A stretch of 64,000 bases of DNA from Pseudonocardia sp. (GTDB lineage: Bacteria > Actinomycetota > Actinomycetes > Mycobacteriales > Pseudonocardiaceae), in assembly GCF_029263155.1 (NCBI RefSeq), contig NZ_JAJCYB010000099.1:1-64000 (forward strand), read 5' to 3'. Under the pieces are notes generated by a model. It was not told where the DNA came from, did no database searches, and worked only from the letters and a program-made list of their open reading frames with translations. Numbering within the stretch: the first letter of the stretch is position 1; each line of letters begins with the position of its first letter. The position numbers and the translations under genes are program-made. Shown here piece by piece: positions 1-7,662 of the stretch.

Positions 1-1
1 C

Positions 2-244
2 GGCGGCGGCGAGACCGGCGGCGGTGGCGAGACCGGCGGCGGTGGCGAGACCGGCGGCGGGGGCGAGACCGGCGGCGGCGGCGAGACCGGCGGCGGCGGC
101 GAGACCGGCGGCGGCGGCGAGACCGGCGGCGGAGCACAGAGCGAGAACCCCGGGTCGGAGGGGACCGGCGGCGCGCAGAACGAGCCCGTGGCCAGCCCCG
201 CTCCCACCTCGAGCGCGGCGCCCACCACGGAGACGGTCGCCTGA
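2..244 (+). CDS. C-terminal end of a Gly/Thr/Glu-repeat protein (5' end outside window)
   Basis: The open frame enters from the left edge and stops with TGA at 242-244. It begins with about six and a half hexapeptide repeats of the type ETGGGG, followed by a non-repetitive Ser/Pro/Thr/Ala-rich tail ending TTETVA. Such low-complexity tails are typical of extracellular or cell-wall-spanning linkers in actinobacteria, but no domain is visible, so the function is unknown. The frame assignment is supported because the repeat and the unique tail are read in the same frame up to the stop. Confidence 0.5.
   Translation, partial: GGGETGGGGETGGGGETGGGGETGGGGETGGGGETGGGGETGGGAQSENPGSEGTGGAQNEPVASPAPTSSAAPTTETVA
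11..136 (+). repeat. 18-bp tandem repeat, about 7 units
   Basis: Units start at 11, 29, 47, 65, 83, 101 and 119 with an exact 18-bp period. They differ mainly at one or two wobble positions, and the last unit is degenerate. The period is a multiple of three and encodes the hexapeptide ETGGGG, so copy-number changes would keep the reading frame. Confidence 0.9.
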
Positions 245-256
245 GGGGTCCGAACT

Positions 257-278
257 CCTTCGTCCTCGCGGGCGAAGG
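257..278. terminator. weak hairpin after the repeat-protein gene
   Basis: CCTTCG at 257-262 pairs with CGAAGG at 273-278 shortly after the stop at 244. No T-run follows, so the terminator role is only an inference. The rest of 245-433 shows nothing recognisable. Confidence 0.3.
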
Positions 279-433
279 CTGGAGCCGGGACCGGTGCGGA
301 GGGGAGCCCCGTACCGGTCCCGGTCTCGCTTCCGAATCGATCGAGAAGGGCCGACACCGACACCGCGATCGCCCGGTGGCGTAGGTGATCCCCGGGATCG
401 TCGGCCCCTGACCTGGTCGCGCACACTGGGTCC

Positions 434-880
434 GTGCGCATCCGCCGTGCCCGACCGGACGAGGCCCCCGCGCTGGCAGCGCTCGCCGTCCGCTCGAAGG
501 GCCACTGGCCCTACCCGCCGGATCTGCTGGCGCGCTTCGCCCGCGGCCTGGGGATGAGCGCGGAGGTGGTGGCGGCCAACGAGGTCTGGCTCGGTGAGCG
601 TGACGGCCGCGTCGGAGGCTTCTACACGCTGGTGCACCGCGCCGACCGCACCGTCCTCGACGACCTGTGGCTGGAGCCCGCCGAGATCGGCCGCGGCTGC
701 GGGCGGGTGCTGTTCACCCACGCCCGACGCCGCGCCGCCGATGCCGGAACGGGGGTGCTGGAGTGGGAGGCCGAGCCGTACGCCGTGGGGTTCTACGAAC
801 GGATGGGCGGCGTCACGGTCCGGTGGACCGCGTCGCCGCTGGGCCGGCCGCTGCCGGTGATGCGGATGACGCTGCCGTAG
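434..880 (+). CDS. GNAT family N-acetyltransferase
   Basis: A 148-residue protein with the GNAT fold pattern: an N-terminal beta strand and helix (MRIRRARPDEAPALAAL), a strand with LDDLWLEP, the acetyl-CoA loop IGRGCGRVLFTHA (motif A, Q/RxxGxG/A type) and the C-terminal motif B segment AVGFYERMGG. The family transfers acetyl from acetyl-CoA to an amine; the substrate cannot be told. GTG start; no strong ribosome binding site is visible upstream. Confidence 0.85.
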   Translation: MRIRRARPDEAPALAALAVRSKGHWPYPPDLLARFARGLGMSAEVVAANEVWLGERDGRVGGFYTLVHRADRTVLDDLWLEPAEIGRGCGRVLFTHARRRAADAGTGVLEWEAEPYAVGFYERMGGVTVRWTASPLGRPLPVMRMTLP

Positions 881-928
881 CCGCGCGTCGCGGCGGGACC
901 GCGGGACCGGGGACGGCATGCTTGCGCG

Positions 929-1738
929 GTGCTGATCGGGGTGGGAGCGGCGCTCGTCGCGATGCTCCTGAACAGCGTCGGCGCGCTCCTGCAGGCCGAC
1001 GGCGCGCTGCGCGCCACCCGGACGCGGCCGATCGTCGTGCAGCCGCGCTACCTCGCCGGTCTGGGGTTCGACGGCGCCGCGTGGCTGTGCAGCGCGGTGG
1101 CGCTGCGGTTCCTGCCGGTGTTCGCGGTACAGGCCGTGCTCGGCGGCACGATCGCGCTGACCGCACTCGCCGGGCGGCGGATGTTCGGCACCGTGCTGCG
1201 GCGGGTCGACCGGGCCGCCGTCGGGGCGTGCCTGCTCGGTCTGGTGCTCGTGGCCGCGTCGGCGGGCCGGTCCGGGCCGCCGACGCGATCACCCGTCGTC
1301 GACGTCGTGCTGCTCGGGTCGGTGCTGCTGCTCGCCGTCGCCACCCTGGTGCTGCGCCGCGGCACGCACGCCTGGCCGCTGGCCGTGGTGGCCGGGCTCG
1401 GCTTCGGCGGCGCGGCGCTGTCGGTGCGGGCGGCGCACGTGCAGGGCGGCCTGGACCCCACCATGCTGGTGTCCCAGCCGGCCACGTACCTGGTGCTCGG
1501 TTTCTGGGCGGTGGGCCTCGTCGGCTACTCGTCGGCGCTGTCGCGCGGCGAGGTGGCCTCGATGACTGCTCTGCTCACCGTCACCGAGGTGGTCGTCCCC
1601 GGGCTCGTCGGCATCGTGCTGCTCGGTGACCCGGTGCGTCCGGGGTGGGAACCGGCGCTGGCCCTGGGGCTGGCCGTGGCCGTGGCCGGGGTCGTGGTGC
1701 TCGCGCGGGCGCCGGGTCAGCGTCCGGGCCGCCGCTGA
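929..1738 (+). CDS. DMT/EamA-type multi-spanning membrane transporter
   Basis: A 269-residue, very hydrophobic protein with about nine to ten membrane segments. The overall plan resembles the drug/metabolite transporter superfamily: a small N-terminal helix beginning MLIGVGAALVAMLLNS, paired helices, and a short Arg-rich cytoplasmic tail. Members export or import small metabolites; the substrate is unknown. GTG start 48 nt after the acetyltransferase, same strand, so the two may be co-transcribed. Confidence 0.7.
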   Translation: MLIGVGAALVAMLLNSVGALLQADGALRATRTRPIVVQPRYLAGLGFDGAAWLCSAVALRFLPVFAVQAVLGGTIALTALAGRRMFGTVLRRVDRAAVGACLLGLVLVAASAGRSGPPTRSPVVDVVLLGSVLLLAVATLVLRRGTHAWPLAVVAGLGFGGAALSVRAAHVQGGLDPTMLVSQPATYLVLGFWAVGLVGYSSALSRGEVASMTALLTVTEVVVPGLVGIVLLGDPVRPGWEPALALGLAVAVAGVVVLARAPGQRPGRR

Positions 1739-1792
1739 GCGCAGGTCCGTTCCGTCCACGACAGGCGGAGCGGCCCCCGCCAGGATGGTGAC

Positions 1793-2140
1793 ATGCCGAG
1801 CTGGGACGACGTCGTGGAGATCGGGTGCGGGCTGCCGGAGGTCGAGGAGTCGACCTGGTTCCGCAGCCCGTCGCTGAAGGTGAAGGGCAAGGGATTCGCG
1901 CGGTTGCGCACCGAGGCCGAGGGCCTGCTCGTGCTGATGTGCACGCTCGAGGAGAAGGAGGCGATGCTGGCCTCGGGCGACCCGACCTTCACCACCACCC
2001 CCCACTACGACGGCTACGGCGCGATCCTCGTCGACCTCGACGTCGTGGAGCGCGAGCAGCTCGTCGAGCTGGTCACCGAGGCCTGGCGGTGCAAGGCGCC
2101 GGCCCGGGTGCGCGCGATGCGGACCACTCCTCCCGGGTGA
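1793..2140 (+). CDS. MmcQ/YjbR family protein
   Basis: A 115-residue protein with the YjbR-like pattern: early PEVEEStWFRSPSLKVKGKGFARL, a middle strand with LLVLMC, and C-terminal VVEREQLVELVTEAWRCKAP. The fold is related to DNA-binding or CyaY-like small domains; the cellular role is not established. Its 3' end overlaps the convergent acetyltransferase gene by 68 nt. Confidence 0.8.
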   Translation: MPSWDDVVEIGCGLPEVEESTWFRSPSLKVKGKGFARLRTEAEGLLVLMCTLEEKEAMLASGDPTFTTTPHYDGYGAILVDLDVVEREQLVELVTEAWRCKAPARVRAMRTTPPG

Positions 2141-2663
2141 GCGCGTACTCGACGTCGCCGTGCTCGGCGCCGTCGAGCGGCTCGTCGTAGTGCGGGTGAA
2201 CGGTGCGCACGTGGCGCAGCCCCGCCTTCTCCAGCACCCGCCGGGAGCCGGCGTTGACCGCCATCGTGTCGGCGACGACGCGCCGCGCGCCCATCTCGGT
2301 GAAGCCCCTGTCCACCAGCGCGATGGCCCCCTCGGTGGCGAACCCGCGTCCCCACGCGGCGGTGTGCAGCCGGTAGCCGAGCTCGAGCACCGCCGGTTCC
2401 GGGTCGACCTTCGGCGGCCGGAACAGGAACCAGCCGAGGAAGGTCCCCGTCGCCTTCTCGACGGCCGCCCAGTACCCGTACCCCTGGTCGTAGAGGCGCC
2501 GGAAGTACGGGAGGCGCTCGGTGCGGACCAGCTCGGCGGTCTCGACGCAGGGGCCGAGGAAGCGCATCACGTCCGGATCGTTGTGCAACTGCACCAGCAG
2601 GTCGACGTCGTCGGGTCCGAACTGGCGCAGGGCCAGCCGCTCGGTCTCCAGGAAGGTCTCCAC
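2073..2663 (-). CDS. GNAT (RimJ/RimL-like) acetyltransferase
   Basis: A 196-residue protein beginning METFLETERLALRQFGPDDVDLL, the hallmark of the RimJ/RimL-type GNAT subgroup. It has the acetyl-CoA loop around AAWGRGFATEGAIALVD and the terminal NAGSRRVLEKAGLRHV segment. Relatives acetylate ribosomal-protein N termini or small amines; the substrate is open. The GTG at 2663 is chosen because the family starts at this Thr-Glu-Arg-Leu block; the upstream extension is low-complexity. Its last 22 or so codons lie over the end of the opposite-strand YjbR gene, so the natural end may extend past the conserved domain. Confidence 0.85.
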   Translation of the reverse strand: METFLETERLALRQFGPDDVDLLVQLHNDPDVMRFLGPCVETAELVRTERLPYFRRLYDQGYGYWAAVEKATGTFLGWFLFRPPKVDPEPAVLELGYRLHTAAWGRGFATEGAIALVDRGFTEMGARRVVADTMAVNAGSRRVLEKAGLRHVRTVHPHYDEPLDGAEHGDVEYALTREEWSASRAPGPAPCTARPR

Positions 2664-2866
2664 GGCACCGAGGGTGTCATTTCCCGCACGCGAGTTCGGC
2701 CCGCGCGGCTGACCGCTGGGGAGGGTCGCGCCCACGGGAAGGTGTCGTGACGGTGTGAGGGAACCGGAGTGACGGCGGCGTCCCCACCGGTCCCGCTCGG
2801 CTGCCGGATGCGTCGGGTTCCACCTCCATCTCCGTCTCGTGACTTCCTTGCTGGCAGGCTGGGCCG

Positions 2867-3136
2867 ATGGAGATCGTCGGAGTGGACCCGCGAGATCAGC
2901 GGTGGGAGTGCGACTCGCCGCGATACCGCGTCTACTTCTACGAGGGCACGACGTCCGACGAGTACGAGGTCCGTGGCGCCGAAGACGTCCACGCCGTTGT
3001 CGAGTGGGCGGAGAACGACCACTCCGGGCGCTCGTACGTGCTCTACGCGGTCGTCGATCAGGATGGCCTCGGGATGCTGCGACTGGCGGGTGAGGACCCG
3101 TACGAAGCAGCGGATTCACCGGTCGGCGGCGCGTAG
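2867..3136 (+). CDS. small conserved-looking hypothetical protein
   Basis: An 89-residue acidic protein (MEIVGVDPRDQRWECDSPRYRVYFYEG). It is rich in aromatic beta-type segments and ends in a Gly/Ala tail, with no signal peptide or membrane helix. The composition and the ATG in good context suggest a real cytoplasmic protein. The function is not recognised. Confidence 0.65.
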   Translation: MEIVGVDPRDQRWECDSPRYRVYFYEGTTSDEYEVRGAEDVHAVVEWAENDHSGRSYVLYAVVDQDGLGMLRLAGEDPYEAADSPVGGA

Positions 3137-3239
3137 GTGCGGATCGACGCCGCATCGGCGATTGCCGCCCGCCCCGAGAGCGGGACCACGTTGCGGACCG
3201 TCGCGCGACCCGGGGATGTGCGCAGCCGCGACCCTGGAC

Positions 3240-3512
3240 ATGGACAACCCTCGGGGGTCGTGCCTGCCCCCGCGCTGGTACACGCAGATCCCGTGTGGGC
3301 CACGGCGCTGGGAGAAGGACCCCTACGACGAGAGCGAAGGAGAACGTGCTCGGACGAAGCTCGACGACGCAGTCACCGCCCTCGGCGAGCGGGAGTCCCG
3401 ACCACTGCGCCGCTCGGTTGCCTCCCTCGACGAGCGATTCCTGGCGGCAACCGTGCCCGACCCGTCAGTACCCGCAACGCGGCCCTGGTGGCAGCGCCGC
3501 GACTGGTTCTGA
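3240..3512 (+). CDS. possible small hypothetical protein
   Basis: A 90-residue frame beginning MDNPRGSCLPPRWYTQIPCGP and ending PATRPWWQRRDWF, with a charged helical middle (ERARTKLDDAVTALGERES). The aromatic/Arg tail and the plausible helix argue for coding; an ATG at 3216 is an alternative start. No family is recognised. If it is not real, 3137-3733 holds no gene that I can support. Confidence 0.4.
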   Translation: MDNPRGSCLPPRWYTQIPCGPRRWEKDPYDESEGERARTKLDDAVTALGERESRPLRRSVASLDERFLAATVPDPSVPATRPWWQRRDWF

Positions 3513-3733
3513 CGGATCACCCCGGGTGATCGGGCGCCCCCTCCTCGGCGACTCCGGGCCGTCCGGCGCGGCCCTCACGGCAGACCGGCCCGACGATCAG
3601 GCCCAGCTCGCCGAAGCACCGCCGGCCACCGGACACGTCGACGACGAGCCGGACGACGGCGCGGCCGGCGCCCTGGTCCCGACGGGCTGAGGACACGTCG
3701 TGGGCACGCGGTGAGACTCGATCAAGAACCGAT

Positions 3734-3773
3734 GAAGGCCCAGGTGCGGCAGTGCCGTCTGACCTGGGCCTTC
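3734..3773 (-). terminator. strong hairpin terminator of tRNA-Gly
   Basis: A perfect 12-bp stem, GAAGGCCCAGGT at 3734-3745 with its complement at 3762-3773, around a 16-nt loop. It lies immediately downstream of the minus-strand tRNA, the expected place for its transcription terminator. Confidence 0.75.
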
Positions 3774-3777
3774 GGTG

Positions 3778-3851
3778 TGGAGCGGATGACGGGAATCGAA
3801 CCCGCGTATTCAGCTTGGGAAGCTGATGTTCTACCATTGAACTACATCCGC
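3778..3851 (-). tRNA. tRNA-Gly (anticodon CCC)
   Basis: Read on the minus strand it gives the acceptor GCGGATG/CATCCGC, a D arm with AGTTCAATGGTAGAAC, an anticodon stem TCAGC/GCTGA enclosing loop TTCCCAA (anticodon CCC, decoding GGG), and the T loop GGTTCGATTCC. The CCA end is encoded (3778-3780). A tRNA-Gly next to dcd is also seen in mycobacteria. Confidence 0.95.
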
Positions 3852-4038
3852 AACATGCTCGCAGAAGCGTATCAGCTCACGCTGAGTCATCGACGTTACT
3901 CTCCGGGTACCCCCGTCCGAGTGGAGTTGGCTCGATGGGTGCCGCCCGCCGGCACCCGGTCTCGACGCGCGGTGCCATCGCGGTTCACACTGCTGTGGCC
4001 CCGCATGGCCAGCTCCCCCGGCCGAGAAGGACCCGAGC

Positions 4039-5211
4039 ATGACCCAGAGCAGTTCCCCACTGGGTTCGCTCCCGGAGCAGGATCACGATCACGACGTCCT
4101 GCTGATCGCCGGAAGCCGACCCGAGGTGGCCCGGCTCGCGCCGGTCGCCACCGCGTTCAACGACATCGACCGCATCCGCGCGCTCACGGTGGCCACCGGC
4201 GTCGACCCGATGGGGGTCCACGAGGCGTTCGAAGCGCTGGGGGTGCCCGCCGACGTCACGCTGCTGCTGCGCGAGCCGCCCGGCACGCACCCGGCGGCCG
4301 TCGGGGCCATGCTCATGACCCGCCTCGACGAGTTGCTCGTCGATCTCGACCCGTCGGCCGTCATGGTCTACGGCGGGGGGATGACGGCGGCGATGGCCGC
4401 CCAGGTGGCGTTCTGGCGGCAGATCCCGGTCGTGCACCTGCAGGCCGGGGTGGCCAGCGACGACCTGCTGTGCCCGTTCCCGCAGGAGGCGAACCGGCGC
4501 ATCATCGGACAGCTCGCCTCGCTGTTCCTCACCACCGGCGGCGCCGCGCTGGGCAGCCCGATCGGGCCCAACGCGATCCCGGTCGGTGACACGATGGCCG
4601 CCAACCCCCAGCCCGCCGACCTGCGCTTCGCCCGACTCGTCCGCCGGGTCCGTGCGGGGGAGTCCAAGCTGGTGCTGGTGGGCCTGGACCGCGCCGATTC
4701 GCTCGGTGTCCTCGCCGGGCTGCCCGACCTGCTCGAACGCGAGCCCGGCGTGGAGATCGTCGTCTACGGCGAGCTGGCGATCCACGGGGCGGCCCATCCG
4801 CTCACCCGGCACGAACGGGCCATCGCCGTCCACACGCTGCCGCTCGCCGAGCTGGTCGGGCTGATCGCCGCCGCCACGGTGCTCGTCTCCGACGATCCCG
4901 ACCTGGTCACCGACGCCCCCGGACTGGGCACCCCCGCGGTGCTCGTCGACGGCCCGCACGTCCCGCACCCCGGCGACTCGATCCGCAGCATCCTGTCCCC
5001 GGCGGTGATGACCACGGTGCGGCAGGTGCTCGCCGTGTCGCCACCACCGGAGGGCGTGCCGTCCGACGGCAAGGAGGCGCAGCGGGTGGAGCAGGCCGTC
5101 GCCTGGATGTTCGGCCTCACGCCGTCGCCGGCGCTGACCGAGCCCGTGGTGCCCGAGCAAGCTCGTGAGGAGTCGCCGACCACCGAGGAGCAGTCCACCA
5201 GCGAGGCCTAG
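4039..5211 (+). CDS. WecB-like (UDP-GlcNAc 2-epimerase family) protein, probably not catalytic
   Basis: A 390-residue protein that follows the WecB two-Rossmann plan: GSRPEVARLAP (residues 25-35, cf. GTRPE), PVVHLQAG, PFPQEANRRIIGQLAS, IPVGDTMAAN and a C-terminal nucleotide-binding half. Key positions differ from true epimerases: the usual HGDTxT stretch reads VYGGGMTAA, HVEAGLR reads HLQAGVA, and Lys of GTRPEAIK is Arg. The fold is kept but the chemistry is probably lost, so a nucleotide-sugar-binding or scaffold role is an inference. A GAGAAGGA ribosome site precedes the ATG. It lies 9 nt before dcd, probably in the same operon. Confidence 0.75.
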   Translation: MTQSSSPLGSLPEQDHDHDVLLIAGSRPEVARLAPVATAFNDIDRIRALTVATGVDPMGVHEAFEALGVPADVTLLLREPPGTHPAAVGAMLMTRLDELLVDLDPSAVMVYGGGMTAAMAAQVAFWRQIPVVHLQAGVASDDLLCPFPQEANRRIIGQLASLFLTTGGAALGSPIGPNAIPVGDTMAANPQPADLRFARLVRRVRAGESKLVLVGLDRADSLGVLAGLPDLLEREPGVEIVVYGELAIHGAAHPLTRHERAIAVHTLPLAELVGLIAAATVLVSDDPDLVTDAPGLGTPAVLVDGPHVPHPGDSIRSILSPAVMTTVRQVLAVSPPPEGVPSDGKEAQRVEQAVAWMFGLTPSPALTEPVVPEQAREESPTTEEQSTSEA

Positions 5212-5220
5212 GGTGGCGCC

Positions 5221-5802
5221 GTGCTGCTCTCGGACGGTGACCTGGTCAAGGAGCTCGACAGTGGTCGCCTGGCCCTCGACCCGTGGGACCCGGCGATGCT
5301 GCAGCCCTCGAGCGTGGACGTGCGGCTGGACCGGTTCTTCCGGGTGTTCCAGAACTCCCGCTACACCCACATCGACCCGCGTGAGCAGCAGGACGAGCTG
5401 ACCACCACCGTCGAACCCGAGGGCGACGACCCGTTCGTGCTGCATCCCGGGGAGTTCGTGCTGGGGTCGACGTTCGAGTCGGTGTCGCTGCCCGACGACC
5501 TGGCCGGACGCCTCGAGGGGAAGTCGAGCCTCGGGCGGTTGGGCCTGCTCACGCACTCCACCGCGGGCTTCATCGATCCCGGCTTCACCGGGCACATCAC
5601 GCTGGAGCTGTCCAACGTCGCGAACCTGCCGATCATCCTGTGGCCGGGGATGAAGATCGGCCAGCTGTGCCTGTTCCGGCTGTCCAGCCCCGCGCAGCGG
5701 CCCTACGGCAGCGACGGCGTCGGCTCGCGCTACCAGGGGCAGCGCGGTCCGACACCGTCGCGGGCGCACCTCAACTTCCACCGGGTGGACACCCGGCGCT
5801 GA
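5221..5802 (+). CDS. dcd: dCTP deaminase (probably bifunctional, dUMP-forming)
   Basis: A 193-residue homotrimer-type enzyme converting dCTP toward dUMP/dUTP in pyrimidine deoxynucleotide supply. The sequence shows [34 protein letters not shown], the catalytic [12 protein letters not shown] (Ser/Arg) and [17 protein letters not shown] (Glu as general base), and the C-terminal [12 protein letters not shown] lid that closes on the triphosphate. Actinobacterial homologues, as in Mycobacterium tuberculosis, also hydrolyse the triphosphate to give dUMP. GTG start, full length. Confidence 0.95.
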   Translation: MLLSDGDLVKELDSGRLALDPWDPAMLQPSSVDVRLDRFFRVFQNSRYTHIDPREQQDELTTTVEPEGDDPFVLHPGEFVLGSTFESVSLPDDLAGRLEGKSSLGRLGLLTHSTAGFIDPGFTGHITLELSNVANLPIILWPGMKIGQLCLFRLSSPAQRPYGSDGVGSRYQGQRGPTPSRAHLNFHRVDTRR

Positions 5803-6588
5803 TCAGCTGCGCGGATCCCAGCGGAAGCTCCGCCTCGCCAGAACCGTGAACACCACGGGCCACACGACCAGGCTGAGCAGGCCGGGCAGCGCCGCCGGCA
5901 GCCCCAGCAGGCCGGGCGCCCACGTGCCACCGGTGAACGCGAGCTGCGCGAGCAGCCCGATCGGCGCGCCGGGCACCAGCACCAGTGCCTGCCACCACGA
6001 GTCCAGCGGCAGGATCGGCACCACGAACGCCGCCCCGAACATGGCGAAGAACAGCGGCAGCGTGGTGATCTGGGCCCGCTCCGGCGACGGCGTCACGACG
6101 GTGGTCGCGAACCCGGCCGTCACGCACACGGCGAGCCCGCCCAGGGCCGCCAGCACCAGCGGCACGGGATCGGCCGGGAACGGCGCACCCAGCACGGTGT
6201 TGATGACGGCGTAGAGCGCCAGGTGCACGACCGCGGTCGCGACCGCGGGCCCGGTGGTGGCCAGCAGCACGCCCGTGTCGCTCAGGCTGGTGGTGCGCAT
6301 CCGCTTGAGCACCCGTGACTGGCGCCGCGCCACCACCGTCTGCGTGATCGTGGTGTAGACGCCCATCGTGAAGGTCAGCACGAGTTGCAGCGCCACGACG
6401 AGGCTCCACAGGCCGGGGTCCGCGGACGAACCCGGGTCGAACGTGAATGCGAAGAACGCCCCGAACGCGACGGGCAGGAACAGCGACGAGATCGCCGCGG
6501 TGCGGTTGCGGAGCAGGAGCCGCACCTCGGCGGCGGCCAGGGCGAGCACCCTCCCGGCAGGCGATGTCGTGGCGGTGGGCGCGGTCAT
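5803..6588 (-). CDS. ABC-2 type transporter permease
   Basis: A 261-residue permease with six predicted membrane segments. It begins with a cytoplasmic lead (TAPTATTSPAGRVLALAAAEVRLLLRNR) and has the ABC-2 pattern of a coupling helix near VARRQSRVLKRMRTTSLSD. It is translationally coupled to the upstream ATPase (ATGA overlap, 6585-6588). Together they should form an exporter of a drug, peptide or lipid, paired with the divergent two-component system. Confidence 0.85.
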   Translation of the reverse strand: MTAPTATTSPAGRVLALAAAEVRLLLRNRTAAISSLFLPVAFGAFFAFTFDPGSSADPGLWSLVVALQLVLTFTMGVYTTITQTVVARRQSRVLKRMRTTSLSDTGVLLATTGPAVATAVVHLALYAVINTVLGAPFPADPVPLVLAALGGLAVCVTAGFATTVVTPSPERAQITTLPLFFAMFGAAFVVPILPLDSWWQALVLVPGAPIGLLAQLAFTGGTWAPGLLGLPAALPGLLSLVVWPVVFTVLARRSFRWDPRS

Positions 6589-7526
6589 GTCTGCTCCGAT
6601 CCGGTACGGACGGCGTGGTAGATGTCGGCGAGCGAGGCCGGGGCGGCGCGCAGGTCGGACAGCCGCACCCCTCGAGCGGCGGCCCAGCCCAGGAAGTCCG
6701 TGAGGTCGCGCTGCAGGTCGTCGGTCTGGACGCGTACCTGCGCGCCGTCCCGATCCACCGTCCCGCCGAGGACGGGCAGCTCGTCCGCACCGTCGGGCAG
6801 CGTGGCCGAGAACCCCGCCGGCTGCGTGGCGATGATCTCCGCGAGCGTGCCGGCGACGGCGAGCCTGCCCTCGTGCATGATCGCCACGCGGTCGGCCAGC
6901 GCCTCGGCCTCCTCGAGGTAGTGCGTCGTGAGCACGACGGTGCGGCCGGCCTCCTGCAGCTCCTGGATGGCGTCCCAGGTGCGGCGGCGCGACCCCGGGT
7001 CCAGCCCGGTGGTCGGTTCGTCGAGGATCACCAGCTCGGGCGAGCCCCACACCGCCAGCGCCAGATCGAGACGGCGCTTCTCGCCACCGGAGAGCTTCGA
7101 GACGGCGACGTCGCGGCGGCCGGTCAGCTCGAACCGCTCCAGCAGCCGCTCGGGCCGGTCGGGCCGCTCGACGAGCCGCTCCCACAGCCGCAGCGTCTCG
7201 ACGACGGTCAGCTCGTCGACGAAGCCACCCTCCTGCAGCTGGACACCCATCCGGGGCTGCAGCGCGGCCCGGTCGACGGCTGGGTCGAGGCCCAGCACGC
7301 TCACGGTGCCGCCGCTGCGGGTGCCGAAGCCCTCCAGCACCTCCAGCGTGGTGGTCTTGCCTGCGCCGTTCGTGCCGAGCAGCGCGAAGACCTCGCCCCG
7401 CCGGACGTCGAGGTCGATACCGCGCACGGCGGAGAAGTCGCCGTAGCGCACCTGCAGCCCGCGCACCTCGATCGCCGGCGCCGCCTCGACCCGGCGGGGA
7501 TCCGGTGCGGTGGTCGTCTGTGTCAT
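6585..7526 (-). CDS. ABC transporter ATP-binding protein
   Basis: A 313-residue nucleotide-binding subunit. Walker A is GTNGAGKT (51-58), the Q-loop lies in MGVQLQEGGF, the signature is LSGGEKRRLDLAL, Walker B is LVILDEPTTGLDP, and the switch His lies in VVLTTHYLEEA. A C-terminal extension of about 90 residues is typical of the drug-exporter subgroup. It heads the two-gene operon, divergent from a histidine kinase; the palindrome at 7606-7621 may control both directions. Confidence 0.92.
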   Translation of the reverse strand: MTQTTTAPDPRRVEAAPAIEVRGLQVRYGDFSAVRGIDLDVRRGEVFALLGTNGAGKTTTLEVLEGFGTRSGGTVSVLGLDPAVDRAALQPRMGVQLQEGGFVDELTVVETLRLWERLVERPDRPERLLERFELTGRRDVAVSKLSGGEKRRLDLALAVWGSPELVILDEPTTGLDPGSRRRTWDAIQELQEAGRTVVLTTHYLEEAEALADRVAIMHEGRLAVAGTLAEIIATQPAGFSATLPDGADELPVLGGTVDRDGAQVRVQTDDLQRDLTDFLGWAAARGVRLSDLRAAPASLADIYHAVRTGSEQT

Positions 7527-7605
7527 GGTTCCACCGTGACCGACCGGTGTCGTCGTCGATAAGTACCGGGGGTCACCCGTGGGGCTGACATCGCGCAGCA
7601 GCCGC

Positions 7606-7621
7606 GATGACAGGTGTCATC
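7606..7621. promoter_or_regulatory. perfect palindrome, candidate operator for the two-component regulator
   Basis: GATGACAGGTGTCATC is a 7-2-7 perfect inverted repeat between the divergent ABC operon (start 7526) and the kinase gene (start 7663). LuxR-type response regulators linked to ABC exporters often bind such dyads; the assignment to the 8844-9512 regulator is inferred from position. Confidence 0.55.
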
Positions 7622-7662
7622 AGGGCGGACCGGTGGCGGTCGGCCTCGGATACCGTCACCGG

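Noticed and set aside
24..557. 177-codon Arg/Pro/Ala frame at the left edge
   Set aside because: It is an out-of-frame reading of the repeat and of the acetyltransferase gene; the frame ending at 244 joins repeat and tail better.
3517..3837. Minus-strand frame of 106 codons containing VRFPSSAP
   Set aside because: Its start lies in tRNA-Gly; this peptide is the translation of the tRNA T arm, a common annotation artefact.
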